From assembly GCF_047501465.1 (NCBI RefSeq), contig NZ_JAZDRL010000001.1, forward strand, positions 620,001 to 684,000: 64,000 nt of DNA, given 5' to 3'. Under the pieces are notes generated by a model. That model did no database searches and had not been told where the DNA came from. It saw only the letters and a list, made by a program, of their open reading frames with translations. This document shows, in pieces, positions 1 through 8,808 of the stretch. Source of the stretch: Pseudochelatococcus sp047501465 (GTDB lineage Bacteria > Pseudomonadota > Alphaproteobacteria > Rhizobiales > Beijerinckiaceae). The position numbers and the translations under genes are program-made. The stretch's first letter is position 1. Every line of letters starts with the position of its first letter.

Positions 1-167
1 GATGCAGTTGTCACACGATAACCGTTATCGATCAAAAAACGCGATAACAACGCCCGCAATCGGCGATCATCATCAACGACAAGCACATGGAGAGCATCAT
101 CCGGCAACGAGCTTGTAACCACGCGCGCAGCCTCGGTTTTATCAGAGCTTGCAGCTTCAGCGCCCAT
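1..167 (-). CDS. petR: Response regulator PetR, N-terminal part only
   Basis: The gene runs off the left edge; only the first 55 or so codons are present, read leftward from an ATG whose complement lies at 165-167. The visible protein ends in a receiver-domain start: a strand of four hydrophobic residues (HVLVV) followed by the acidic triad DDD and then RRLRALLSRFLIDNGYRV, the usual first helix of OmpR-type receivers. The phosphoacceptor Asp and the DNA-binding domain lie outside the window. The start overlaps the stop of the upstream MarR gene by 11 bases, implying translational coupling. MarR plus OmpR-type regulator in this order is the petP-petR pair known from Rhodobacter and Rhizobiales, and this is the basis for the name. 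The receiver call is firm; the exact orthology is inference. Confidence 0.8.
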   Translation of the reverse strand, partial: MGAEAASSDKTEAARVVTSSLPDDALHVLVVDDDRRLRALLSRFLIDNGYRVTTA

Positions 168-720
168 TTTTCCTCTCATTCTCTCCCTGAGCCTCTGCTG
201 CTGTCTTTCCAACAAGTCGAGCAACATTACTGCGGTCATCCGGGTTAATCATGGCAAATAGAAACGCCGTGACCTTATCCTTCACATCCGGAGCAGCGCC
301 TTCGAGTGCACGCGCGATACGATCGAGCTGTGGCGAGATTAAATCCAACGACAACGCCCTACCCTTATCAGTTGGAAACAACAGCCGCTGACGTCTGTCT
401 ACCGTGCCGGTACGTTGCACGATATAACCCTTCTCAACAAGATCCTTCAAAATCGGATTGAGGCTTTGTTTGGTGATGCTCAGAATATCAAGAATCTCAG
501 CAATGGTAAGCCCTGGATGCCGCTCGACAAAATGCAACACGCGATGGTGTGCCCTGCCGAAACCATACTCAGCCAATAACCGATCCGGGTCACTGACAAA
601 ATCACGGTAGGCAAAAAACAGCAGCTCAATAATATCACTGCCCAGCCCGCCAAATGGTTTGCTCTTGATCGTCTCTGAGGCAACATCACTGGTGTGTTGC
701 GGCGCGATGAAGGTGCTCAC
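157..720 (-). CDS. petP: MarR family transcriptional regulator PetP
   Basis: Encodes 187 residues. The winged helix-turn-helix lies at about residues 60-125, with LTIAEILDILSITKQSLNPIL as recognition region and the wing RTGTVDRRQRLLFPT, the DxRxR pattern of MarR proteins. It starts at a GTG (complement 718-720) with GGGGAG six bases upstream. The first 25 residues are polar and probably disordered. It overlaps petR and is transcribed with it; the promoter must lie in the 252 bases shared with the divergent aminotransferase gene, where a palindrome at 803-823 is a candidate site for PetP itself. PetP/PetR were first described next to cytochrome bc1 genes in Rhodobacter capsulatus; no bc1 genes are visible here. 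Ligand or signal is unknown. Confidence 0.85.
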   Translation of the reverse strand: MSTFIAPQHTSDVASETIKSKPFGGLGSDIIELLFFAYRDFVSDPDRLLAEYGFGRAHHRVLHFVERHPGLTIAEILDILSITKQSLNPILKDLVEKGYIVQRTGTVDRRQRLLFPTDKGRALSLDLISPQLDRIARALEGAAPDVKDKVTAFLFAMINPDDRSNVARLVGKTAAEAQGENERKNGR

Positions 721-802
721 AAGTCGCTCCCCGGATTGCGTCTGATCATAATTTATGCAGTCATAGTGCCGCCAGAGGGTATATAAAACACGAACGGCTA
801 TT

Positions 803-823
803 TATGTCAGTCTTATTGACATA
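803..823. promoter_or_regulatory. Candidate operator between petP and the aminotransferase gene
   Basis: A perfect inverted repeat, TATGTCA, seven bases, TGACATA. The size and dyad symmetry fit MarR-family operators. It lies 83 bases upstream of the petP start and 150 bases upstream of the aminotransferase start. Binding is inferred only from position and shape. Confidence 0.4.
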
Positions 824-972
824 TTTCAGGAAGATTGTTACTCGTCAAGCGGGTTTCGTGAAAGGAAATAACACGAAGCGACCCTCGCGCGGTGCGAATG
901 CCACTGTTGCCGACCGTCGCGGTCATCATCCTGATTCCCGAACCGTTCGCACGAGGATTTCGGAGTAGTTCT

Positions 973-1848
973 ATGTCGGTTACACAGCAGGATAAAAAAG
1001 AAGATGTTGTCTGGTTTGATGGTACTTTAATACCATTAAGTGAGGCAAATATTCCCGTTCTTACGCATGGTTTGCACTATGCATCGGCTGTTTTTGAAGG
1101 CGAACGGGCTTATGGTGGCGTCATTTTCAAATCGCGCGAGCATAGTGAGCGGCTGAAGAAGTCTGCGCAACAGCTTGATTTTGAAATCCCTTATACTGTT
1201 GATGAAATCAACGCCGCTAAGGAATTGGTGCTGAAGGAAAACGGTCTGGTTGATGCCTACCTCCGTCCAATTGCATGGCGCGGCTCTGAGGCATTAGGCG
1301 TTTCAGCGCAAAAGAACAAGATCCACCTCGCAATCGCTGCGTGGGTATGGCCAAGCTACTTCACCCATGAAGAACGCCTGAAGGGCATCCGCCTCGATAT
1401 GGCCCGCTATCGTCGCCCTGATCCGCAGACGGCCCCTTCTACAGCCAAAGCCGCGGGCCTCTACATGATTTGCACGATCTCCAAGCATGAGGCTGAGCGT
1501 AAGGGCTATTCAGATGCGCTGATGCTCGACTGGCGTGGACGCGTTGTGGAATGCACCGGGGCGAACATCTTCTTTGTAAAGGACGGTGAGTTGCACACGC
1601 CGGAGCCCGAAGGCTTCCTCAATGGCATCACCCGTCAGACGGTGATCGAGTTGGCGAAGAAGCGTGGCATCAAGGTTGTAGAGCGGCCAATCATGCCTGA
1701 AGATCTGTCGAGCTTCTCTGAGAGCTTCGTGACTGGGACGGCGGCAGAAGTCACACCAGTATCCGAAATTGGCCAGCATCGCTACACGCCCGGCGAAATC
1801 ACAAAGACATTGCTGACCGATTACGAAGCAGCCGTGCAGCCTGCGTAA
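973..1848 (+). CDS. ilvE: Branched-chain amino acid aminotransferase
   Basis: A class IV PLP aminotransferase of 291 residues that transfers the amino group between leucine, isoleucine or valine and 2-oxoglutarate. The family features are the N-terminal FDGTLIPLSEANIPVLTHGLHY block, the Schiff-base lysine at about residue 159 (TAKAAGLYM) and the PLP-phosphate-binding ECTGANIFFVKDG block. The ATG at 973 is chosen because the protein aligns with the family from there and an AGGA lies upstream. An in-frame extension back to 892 exists (27 residues rich in Leu, Val, Ile), but it looks like leader sequence rather than enzyme. Divergent from petP. D-amino-acid transaminase or ADC lyase, from the same fold, are less likely given the substrate-loop sequence. 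Confidence 0.9.
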   Translation: MSVTQQDKKEDVVWFDGTLIPLSEANIPVLTHGLHYASAVFEGERAYGGVIFKSREHSERLKKSAQQLDFEIPYTVDEINAAKELVLKENGLVDAYLRPIAWRGSEALGVSAQKNKIHLAIAAWVWPSYFTHEERLKGIRLDMARYRRPDPQTAPSTAKAAGLYMICTISKHEAERKGYSDALMLDWRGRVVECTGANIFFVKDGELHTPEPEGFLNGITRQTVIELAKKRGIKVVERPIMPEDLSSFSESFVTGTAAEVTPVSEIGQHRYTPGEITKTLLTDYEAAVQPA

Positions 1849-1873
1849 GTGGTTGTTGTCGCTATAGATCTAG

Positions 1874-1914
1874 AGCAGCTTGCCTTCGAGTTAATCATCG
1901 ACTTGAAGGCAAGT
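1874..1914. repeat. Extragenic palindrome downstream of ilvE
   Basis: Arms CTTGCCTTC and GAAGGCAAG flank a short AT-rich centre and extend imperfectly on both sides. A second weaker dyad (GAGCGC near 1936, GCGCTC near 1990) follows. The layout resembles the short palindromic elements scattered between genes in Brucellaceae. It lies between converging genes and may also help end transcription, though no T-run is present. Confidence 0.45.
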
Positions 1915-2007
1915 TGCAGTAAAATATAAAGGTTAGAGCGCAGTTCTGATCTTTTTAAGCTAAAGCACCATTTCAGGCGACTTGGGAAAAGCGCTCCGTA
2001 GCGAAGC

Positions 2008-3219
2008 TCATTTGAACCCGGATAGTGACTGCACCATCTTGCCCAGCCTTTCGCAAGCGGCCTGCAATTCCGCATCGGATGCAGCAATTGAAAGCCGGAT
2101 GAATGATGGCGCTCCAAAGGCGATACCTGGAACGCTGGAGAGACCAAACTCGTTCAAAAGATACGCTGCCACAGCAGTGTCATCCGAGAGAACTGCGCCA
2201 GAGGCGGTATGGCAACCGATTAAGCGGCTCACACCAATGAATGCATAAAAAGCACCATCGGGTGGTGTGAAGTCTATATGAGGAATTTGCGCCAGCCCCT
2301 CCGCAATGAGCTTTGCACGGTGGCTGAATATCCGCGCCCCTTCTGCCACGAAAGCCTGATCACCTGTGAGAGCGGCAGTAGCGGCTGCCTGGGCTACGCC
2401 ACATACGGATGTCACGCTTTGCGATTGCATCTTGCTAAGGCTGGTAATCAAGGCCTTCGGCCCAGCAGCATAACCCACGCGCCAACCGGTCATCGCATAG
2501 GCTTTTGAAACGCCGTTGACGATCAGCGTGCGCTCTCTCAATTCTGGACATACCGAACCGAAGGAAACAAAAGGCACATCTCGCAAAAGGACGTGCTCAT
2601 AGATTTCGTCAGATAGTACCAGAATGCGTGGATGACGCGCGAGCACCTCCGCGAGGGCCTTGTATTCAGCGGCAGTGTAAATTGCACCTGTAGGGTTCGA
2701 TGGCGAGTTTAGCAAAAGCCAACGGGTCTTTGGGGTAATGGATTTTTCCAGCTGTTCGGCAGACAGCTTGAATCCGACCTCAGGGCCACAAGAAACATAA
2801 ACCGGCTTACCACCATGCAGCGAGACAATATCGCCATATGACACCCAACAAGGCGCCGGGATAACAACCTCATCGCCCTCCTCTAGCGTTGCCAGGAAGG
2901 CATCGAAGAGAATTTGTTTGGCCCCATTCGCAACAATAATTTCATGAAGCGCGAATGACAGGCCATTATCGCGGTGAAACTTGTCAACGATAGCCGCTCG
3001 AAGTGCCTCGTTTCCGGCGGATGCACCATAGCGAATGCCACCAGCGCGGATCGCCGCGCAAGCAGCCTCCGCGACGTGTGCTGGCGGTTCAAAATCAGGC
3101 TCTCCGAGCGAGAGATCAACAATGTCCCGCCCTTCTGCGCGTAATTTCTTCGCAGCCATCGCAATCGCCATGCTTGGCGATGACTGAATGGCGCGTGACC
3201 TTGCATTCTCATATGTCAT
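2008..3219 (-). CDS. Class I/II pyridoxal-phosphate aminotransferase
   Basis: A fold-type I aspartate-aminotransferase-like enzyme of 403 residues. Visible landmarks are the SLGEPDF N-terminal substrate block near residue 40, NPTG at 175-178, DEIYEH at about 204 and the PLP lysine K239 in GVSKAYAMTGWRVGY. It ends SGFK with no targeting signal, so it is cytosolic. It follows the semialdehyde dehydrogenase by 35 bases on the same strand and is the last gene of the leftward catabolic block, which suggests it removes or supplies an amino group in that pathway. The sequence alone does not fix the substrate: aspartate, aromatic or a pathway-specific amino acid are all possible. This is not an omega-aminotransferase (class III) by its motifs. 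Confidence 0.85.
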   Translation of the reverse strand: MTYENARSRAIQSSPSMAIAMAAKKLRAEGRDIVDLSLGEPDFEPPAHVAEAACAAIRAGGIRYGASAGNEALRAAIVDKFHRDNGLSFALHEIIVANGAKQILFDAFLATLEEGDEVVIPAPCWVSYGDIVSLHGGKPVYVSCGPEVGFKLSAEQLEKSITPKTRWLLLNSPSNPTGAIYTAAEYKALAEVLARHPRILVLSDEIYEHVLLRDVPFVSFGSVCPELRERTLIVNGVSKAYAMTGWRVGYAAGPKALITSLSKMQSQSVTSVCGVAQAAATAALTGDQAFVAEGARIFSHRAKLIAEGLAQIPHIDFTPPDGAFYAFIGVSRLIGCHTASGAVLSDDTAVAAYLLNEFGLSSVPGIAFGAPSFIRLSIAASDAELQAACERLGKMVQSLSGFK

Positions 3220-3254
3220 CGGATTATCCCTGCCGAGTTCTTATCTAAGGTCAA

Positions 3255-4769
3255 TCAACGAAGATCTGCCTGCAACAACGCATCTGGAATATTCTGGTAG
3301 CTGACAGGCCGCAAAAAGCGACGGATTGAGAGCGTTCCCACCGAGGTAGCACCGAAATTCGTTGATGCCGGATACGGCCCTCCATGGACCATCGCATCGA
3401 CCACCTCAACACCGGTGGGAAAGCCATTCGCCAATACCCGCCCAGCCTTACGTTCAAGAATTGGCATGAATTGGCAACCAAGATCAGCATCCCCATCATC
3501 GAGATGCAATGTCACCGTCAACTGCCCTTTTAAATGCCGCGCAACTGCCAGGGCTTGGTCAGCGTTACGCGCCTTGACGATCAACCCAAGTGGGCCAAAA
3601 ACCTCTTCACCCAATGCGTGGTTGGCCATCCATACATCCGCTGTCGTCTCAAATAGCAGCGGCGAAGCGGTGCGTTTTTCATCTGTATTATCAATCAGAT
3701 GCTTAACACCTGGCACTGAAGCAATACGATCTCTGCCATCGCGATAAGCCTTGGCAATGCCGTCTGTCAGCATGACCTGCGGACCGGTTGCGGCCAGTCT
3801 ATCACGTGCGGCAGATGTGAATGCCTCAGCGCCCGACCCATCGATCACAACTGCGATACCCGGATTAGTACAGAATTGCCCAGCACCAAGCACAAGTGAT
3901 TCCGCCCAGCCAGTCCCGATCTCACTACCGCGCGCTTTTAGGGCTTCAGGCAAAATAAACATCGGATTGACTGAGCCGAGCTCACCGAAAAACGGAATAG
4001 GCTCCGACCTTGCTGCACAAAGATCGAATAATGCCCGCCCGCCTGCAAGTGAGCCAGTGAAACCAACTGCCTTAATATTAGGATTTTGCACCAATGACGT
4101 ACCAACTTCACGCGTGCCGCCCTGAATTAAAGAGAATACGCCCGGATGCAGACCAAGTTTGCGGCGCGCAGCATCAATCGCTTCCGCAATGATTTCACCC
4201 GTGCCTGGATGGGCAGAATGACCCTTGACGACAACAGGACATCCAGCAGCCAAAGCCGCTGCAGTATCACCACCAGCGGTCGAAAAGGCGAGCGGGAAAT
4301 TAGATGCGCCGAACACAGCAACGGGCCCAATCGGGCGCTGGATTAGCTTTATGTCTGGCCGAGGCTGCGGTGCGCGATCTGGTTGCGCCTTATCATGCCG
4401 ACGGTCAAGATAAGCACCCGCAAGGATGTGCTGGGCAAAAAGCCGCAATTGACCACATGTGCGACCGCGCTCACCAACAAGACGGCCAGTCGGCAAGCCG
4501 GTTTCTTCTGATCCAATTGCGGTGATTGCATCGCCACGCGCATCAATCTCATCGGCGATGGCATTCAGAAACGCAGCACGTTCTTCCCGGCTCGAATAAC
4601 CATAGGACCAAAAGGCCTCCTCCGCAGCATCACAGGCCGCTTTCACATGTGCAGGCGTTCCGACCGAGAAGCGATGTGCAGCGCCACTTGCTGGTTCGGA
4701 TTGGAAAGTGGCATCTCCCGCCACCCATTCGCCAGCAATCAGATGTTTCCCATGGGGCACAAAACTCAT
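3255..4769 (-). CDS. Alpha-ketoglutaric semialdehyde dehydrogenase (2,5-dioxovalerate dehydrogenase)
   Basis: A 504-residue aldehyde dehydrogenase oxidising 2,5-dioxopentanoate to 2-oxoglutarate with NAD(P). Catalytic Cys is at about 300 in GAGQFCTNPG, the general-base Glu at about 263 in FGELGSVNP, and the cofactor-binding FGASNFPLAFS block starts near 153; QFCTNPG and FGELGSVNP are typical of the KGSADH subgroup. The ATG at 4769 has AGAAGGA upstream; the open frame continues 64 codons further but without family similarity. 109 bases separate it from hyuB. With kdgD 9 kb away it supplies the final step of D-glucarate/galactarate or related sugar-acid breakdown; hydroxyproline and arabinose routes also end in this reaction, but their other enzymes are absent here. 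Confidence 0.88.
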   Translation of the reverse strand: MSFVPHGKHLIAGEWVAGDATFQSEPASGAAHRFSVGTPAHVKAACDAAEEAFWSYGYSSREERAAFLNAIADEIDARGDAITAIGSEETGLPTGRLVGERGRTCGQLRLFAQHILAGAYLDRRHDKAQPDRAPQPRPDIKLIQRPIGPVAVFGASNFPLAFSTAGGDTAAALAAGCPVVVKGHSAHPGTGEIIAEAIDAARRKLGLHPGVFSLIQGGTREVGTSLVQNPNIKAVGFTGSLAGGRALFDLCAARSEPIPFFGELGSVNPMFILPEALKARGSEIGTGWAESLVLGAGQFCTNPGIAVVIDGSGAEAFTSAARDRLAATGPQVMLTDGIAKAYRDGRDRIASVPGVKHLIDNTDEKRTASPLLFETTADVWMANHALGEEVFGPLGLIVKARNADQALAVARHLKGQLTVTLHLDDGDADLGCQFMPILERKAGRVLANGFPTGVEVVDAMVHGGPYPASTNFGATSVGTLSIRRFLRPVSYQNIPDALLQADLR

Positions 4770-4878
4770 GTCGAACAATCCTTCTCTGAAATTATAAAAG
4801 CCCGTGGCTGTCAATCCGGAATGACCAACAGCACAAGAGCATTGATAGGGCTGGCAATCAACACCCGCCCCACCTGCA

Positions 4879-6519
4879 TTACTTCCTGGCAACGTAATCG
4901 TAATCCTGATCACGCTTGATGGCTTCTGGAGACCGCTTTTCAACCGGTCCATACCCGCCACCGCCGGGCAGCTGAAGGATCAATCTGCGACCCGCCGGCA
5001 CATGTTGACGGCCTTTGGCAGCCAGGACGGTGCCATCATCGAGCAGAACTGCACCCGGTGCACCATTTTCACCGCCTTCACGCCCGCGAGGCGGATGCAA
5101 GACTCGATCAAACATGGCGTTGAAGTAGATCTCATGCCCTTCAGTAGGGGAAATCTCAAGCACCTGCCCCAGACCGCCACGGAACTGCCCCGCCCCGCCC
5201 GATCCGTCGCGCAATTCCTTGCGCCAGAAGATAACCGGACCAACATGTTCTGTCGCTTCAATCGACATGGAATGAACACCGCTCGGGAAAGCTGTGGCAT
5301 TAAGACCATCGAGCGTCGGACGCGCACCTGTGCCGCCGCTGTTGAACAGCAGAACTTCAGCACGATGCCCACCATCAGCCGGCGCCTGATCGCCCGTTAG
5401 CGGACGCGCGCTGACATGCAGATTCCATAGGTTGCCTGAACCCTCAGCAGGAATTTTGCCTGGCAGCATTTTGTGCACGGCACCTAAAACCGCATCTGGG
5501 ACAAGATGACCAAGAACGTGGCGCACGGATACTGGTGCGGGATGCTGCGCATTAAGAATGCAGTTCTTTGGCGCAACAACCTTGAATGGCAATAACGATG
5601 CGTGGTTGTTTGGAATTTCCGGCGCAAGAGAGCATTTCAGGCCATAGCAGGCATAAGCAGCCGAATAGATGATCGGGCAGTTGATGCCCTTCGGGCTTGG
5701 TGGCGAAGTGCCTTCAAAATCAGCAAGAATATGATCTGCTGCCACATCAATCCGCACTGCGATATCGATAGGCGATCCATACCCGTCAACACGCATGACG
5801 TTCGAGTAGCTGCCATGGGGCAATGCGGCCAGTCGCTCCAGCGTAGCATCATAACTACGCTTGAAGATGAATTCAGCAAGTCCCTCAAGATCATCGAGAC
5901 GGAACTCATCCATCATATCCATCAAGCGGCGATGACCGATTTCGTTACACGCAGCGAGCGAGTACACGTCACCCACCACCTGATGGCTCTCGCGGACGTT
6001 GTTGTGCAGAATGTTGACGAGATCCTTATTAACGACACCTCGTTCCGCAAACTTCATGATCGGAACAAAGATACCCTCTTCATAGACCTCGTTGGCATCT
6101 GGGCCGAAACCGCGACCACCGACATCAACGACGTGGGCGGTGCAGGCGAAGAAGCCGATCAGACCGCCATCGCGGAATGTGGGCGAGACGACCGTAAAGT
6201 CGTGCAAATGCCCCGTGCCCTTCCACGGATCGTTGGTGATGTAAACGTCACCCTCAAAGATATTCTCACGGCCAATGTCATTGATGAAATGGCCGACGGC
6301 TTCAGCCATCGCATTGACGTGACCTGGCGTACCTGTGACAGCCTGAGCAATCATCTGCCCGGCGCGGTTGAATACACCGGCAGAAAGGTCACCGGATTCA
6401 CGAACACTGGTGCTGAAGGCAGTACGGATCAGCGTGACTGCCTGCTCCTCGACAACAGAGATCAGGCGGTTCCACATGATCTGCATGTGAACATCGGAAA
6501 GTGGTTTATTGCTGGCCAT
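4879..6519 (-). CDS. hyuB: Hydantoinase B/oxoprolinase family subunit (HyuB-like)
   Basis: A 546-residue HyuB/OplahB-type subunit. It has the characteristic start (IMWNRLISVVEEQAVTLIRTAFSTSVRESGDLSAGVFN), a GTPGHVNAM stretch, the central ITNDPWKGTGHLHDF and the C-terminal GGGGYGP. Together with HyuA it forms an ATP-dependent amidohydrolase opening cyclic amides such as hydantoins, 5-oxoproline or lactams; acetone carboxylase subunits share the fold. The ATG at 6519 is preferred: AAGGAG sits nine bases upstream, and the longer reading starts with TTG. It begins 14 bases after the hyuA stop. Specificity cannot be read from sequence; transporter and semialdehyde dehydrogenase neighbours suggest an amino-acid-like cyclic amide rather than a ketone. 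Confidence 0.87.
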   Translation of the reverse strand: MASNKPLSDVHMQIMWNRLISVVEEQAVTLIRTAFSTSVRESGDLSAGVFNRAGQMIAQAVTGTPGHVNAMAEAVGHFINDIGRENIFEGDVYITNDPWKGTGHLHDFTVVSPTFRDGGLIGFFACTAHVVDVGGRGFGPDANEVYEEGIFVPIMKFAERGVVNKDLVNILHNNVRESHQVVGDVYSLAACNEIGHRRLMDMMDEFRLDDLEGLAEFIFKRSYDATLERLAALPHGSYSNVMRVDGYGSPIDIAVRIDVAADHILADFEGTSPPSPKGINCPIIYSAAYACYGLKCSLAPEIPNNHASLLPFKVVAPKNCILNAQHPAPVSVRHVLGHLVPDAVLGAVHKMLPGKIPAEGSGNLWNLHVSARPLTGDQAPADGGHRAEVLLFNSGGTGARPTLDGLNATAFPSGVHSMSIEATEHVGPVIFWRKELRDGSGGAGQFRGGLGQVLEISPTEGHEIYFNAMFDRVLHPPRGREGGENGAPGAVLLDDGTVLAAKGRQHVPAGRRLILQLPGGGGYGPVEKRSPEAIKRDQDYDYVARK

Positions 6520-6533
6520 GTTGGCTCTCTCCT

Positions 6534-8624
6534 TCAAGCCTGTTGCCTGGTGCGAATGAGCAGACAGCCATCCGCCTGCATGATCGCCTCGCGGCTTGCG
6601 GTCACGATTGTCGAGGTTTCACGCTCAGTAATAACGGCGGGTCCGGCAACCCAGTCACCGGCCTTCATATGGAGGCGATCAACAACCGAAGCAGTTTGGA
6701 AAACCCCTTCCTGCGCATCGAATATTTGCCGTTCGCCAGCGGTTGGTGCGGTTTTGCCCTTTTCAGTCTTGCTGAGAGCGGCGGGCGGCAATATCTTGGA
6801 AGTTGCACGCAGCGACCAGCTGACGATCTCAACATCAAGACCATCAATGATACGACCAAAGAAGCGCTCGTAACGCTCGTCAAAAAGCTTGCGATAAAGC
6901 TCGCCATCAGCATCGACATAATCACGCACTTCAATCGTGACAGGCACTTCCCAGCCTTGGCCAACATAACGCATATAGGCTGTGCACTCCACGTCGAGCT
7001 CAGCGTCCGGAGAGCCCAGACGAACGAAGGACGTTGCTTCCTTCACAAGATCGCTGATAACACCGTTAATGGCGGAAGCATTGAATTTGCTGAGGCGGCT
7101 GTATGCACTGCGCACACTCTCAAACCCGAATGGAGCGCGCAGAAAGCCAATCGCCGAACCAACACCAGCACCGGGCGGAATGATAAGTTCATCGATACCA
7201 AGCTTTTCGCAGAGCCTCGCAGCATGGATGGGAGCAGCCCCACCGAAAGCAATCATCGTGAAATCAGACAGCTCTTTACCGTTTTCCACGGCATGCATGC
7301 GCGCGGCATTGCTCATGTTCTCATCAACCATTTCGCTGATGCCATAAGCAGCAGTCGAGATGTCGATTTTAAGCTTCGAAGCCAGATCGTGTTCCATCGC
7401 AGATTCAGAAGCCGCACGGGATAGCTTCATAGCGCCGCCGGCAAATGCATCCGGGTCGAGCCTGCCGAGTAGAAGATCGGCATCGGTTACTGTCGGATTT
7501 TCACCTCCGCGATCATAACAAGCAGGGCCTGGTTCCGAACCTGCGCTATGGGGACCGACGCGGATCTGGCGCATGGAGTCAACGGTTGCGATAGAACCGC
7601 CACCTGCTCCAATTTCAACCATCTCGATAACCGGGATAGAGATGGGCATGCCGCTGCCCTTCTTGAAACGGTATGTGCGAGCAACCTCAAAACTCTTGGA
7701 GGTCTTTGGCACCTGGCCTTCGATAAGGCAAATCTTTGCCGTTGTGCCGCCCATGTCGTAAGAAACGACCTGATCCAAACCATAGCTGGTTGCAACATGT
7801 GCTGCGAAGATCGCGCCACCCGCTGGGCCAGACTCAAGTAGGCGTACCGGAAATTCGATAGCACTTTCGATGCTGATGATACCGCCACCGGAATGGATCA
7901 TGAAAACTGGACAGCGCGTGCCTGCATCAGACAACCGGCCAACAAGGCGATTGAGGTAGGACGCCATCAGCGGCTTAACGAAAGCGTTCGCGCAAACCGT
8001 ATTGAAGCGCTGGAACTCGCGCATTTGCGGCGAGACTTCAGCCGAAATCGATACCGAAAGGTTCGGGCTCTTCGCCAGCAACCGATCGCGCACGATCTTC
8101 TCATGGCTGGCGTTCAGGTAGGAATGAATAAGCCCCACCGCCACGCTTTCATAGCCCTCAGCGATAATGTGGTCGCAAAGAGCATCAAGTTCGGCAAGGT
8201 CGAGAGCCTTTAGAACTGAACCATCTGCACCGATACGCTCGTCGAGGACAAAGCGTTCATCACGGCCAACGAGGGGCGCTGGCAACACGATATCAAGGTC
8301 GTATTGCTCAAAACGGCTTTCGGTACGCATTTCGATAACGTCACGAAACCCCTTCGTCGTAATGAAGGCAGTTTTCGCACCACGGCGTTCGATCAGCGCA
8401 TTGGTAGCTAATGTCGTTCCGTGAATGATCGTATCAATCTGCGAAAGCTCTACGCCTGCCAGTTCAGCAACCTGCCGGACGCCAGCAACAATCGCGTTTT
8501 CCGGAAAGGAATAATCGGTCAGAACCTTGATCGAATGCAGCGTAGGGTCTACCTCCATCGCTACATCAGTGAATGTCCCGCCGATGTCGACACCCACCCG
8601 TACTTGCTTGCCATCTTTAGTCAT
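6534..8624 (-). CDS. hyuA: Hydantoinase/oxoprolinase ATPase subunit (HyuA-like)
   Basis: A 696-residue protein with the actin-fold ATP-binding start VGVDIGGTFTDVAM at residues 10-25, HGTTLATNALIERRGAKTA, the second phosphate-binding VSYDMGGTTAKICLIE and the glycine-rich EIGAGGGSIA, in family order. It phosphorylates the substrate amide oxygen so that the partner HyuB can hydrolyse the ring. Start at the ATG whose complement is 8622-8624, where similarity begins (MTKDGKQ); the frame is open 33 codons further upstream without similarity. HyuA and HyuB as two separate genes is the bacterial layout; eukaryotic 5-oxoprolinase is one fused chain. The 184-base gap to the binding-protein gene contains two hairpins that may set the expression ratio. 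Confidence 0.88.
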   Translation of the reverse strand: MTKDGKQVRVGVDIGGTFTDVAMEVDPTLHSIKVLTDYSFPENAIVAGVRQVAELAGVELSQIDTIIHGTTLATNALIERRGAKTAFITTKGFRDVIEMRTESRFEQYDLDIVLPAPLVGRDERFVLDERIGADGSVLKALDLAELDALCDHIIAEGYESVAVGLIHSYLNASHEKIVRDRLLAKSPNLSVSISAEVSPQMREFQRFNTVCANAFVKPLMASYLNRLVGRLSDAGTRCPVFMIHSGGGIISIESAIEFPVRLLESGPAGGAIFAAHVATSYGLDQVVSYDMGGTTAKICLIEGQVPKTSKSFEVARTYRFKKGSGMPISIPVIEMVEIGAGGGSIATVDSMRQIRVGPHSAGSEPGPACYDRGGENPTVTDADLLLGRLDPDAFAGGAMKLSRAASESAMEHDLASKLKIDISTAAYGISEMVDENMSNAARMHAVENGKELSDFTMIAFGGAAPIHAARLCEKLGIDELIIPPGAGVGSAIGFLRAPFGFESVRSAYSRLSKFNASAINGVISDLVKEATSFVRLGSPDAELDVECTAYMRYVGQGWEVPVTIEVRDYVDADGELYRKLFDERYERFFGRIIDGLDVEIVSWSLRATSKILPPAALSKTEKGKTAPTAGERQIFDAQEGVFQTASVVDRLHMKAGDWVAGPAVITERETSTIVTASREAIMQADGCLLIRTRQQA

Positions 8625-8710
8625 TTTAGTGCCATGCTCCCAAATATACGCTGTGGTGCCGTATGTTTGTCCTGCCGACAGACGCATGGTCCGGGCAAGC
8701 GTCTCCTGCC

Positions 8711-8733
8711 CCCACCCACGCAAAACGGGTGGG
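8711..8733 (-). other. Intercistronic hairpin between binding-protein and hyuA genes
   Basis: CCCACCC and GGGTGGG form a strong stem (with an inner CG pair) around an A-rich loop. A second stem, GCCTTCG/CGAAGGC, lies at 8768-8799. Neither is followed by a T-run on the minus strand, so they look like mRNA-stabilising or partial attenuating structures behind the abundant binding-protein message rather than full terminators. Confidence 0.45.
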
Positions 8734-8808
8734 AGAATTCATTAGCTTTTCAAGACTTGGTTTATGTGCCTTCGCGCAAAAGAATGCCTGCACGAAGGCC
8801 TGAGTAGG

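Noticed and set aside
892..972. In-frame 27-residue extension of the branched-chain aminotransferase
   Set aside because: The family alignment starts at 973 and the extension overlaps a structured leader; treated as untranslated or leader sequence.
5602..6873. A 423-codon open frame on the plus strand opposite hyuB/hyuA
   Set aside because: Antisense shadow of well-supported genes; no domain, skewed composition, and it crosses the hyuB/hyuA boundary.
6501..7424. A 307-codon plus-strand frame opposite hyuA
   Set aside because: Shadow of the HyuA reading frame with no recognisable protein features.
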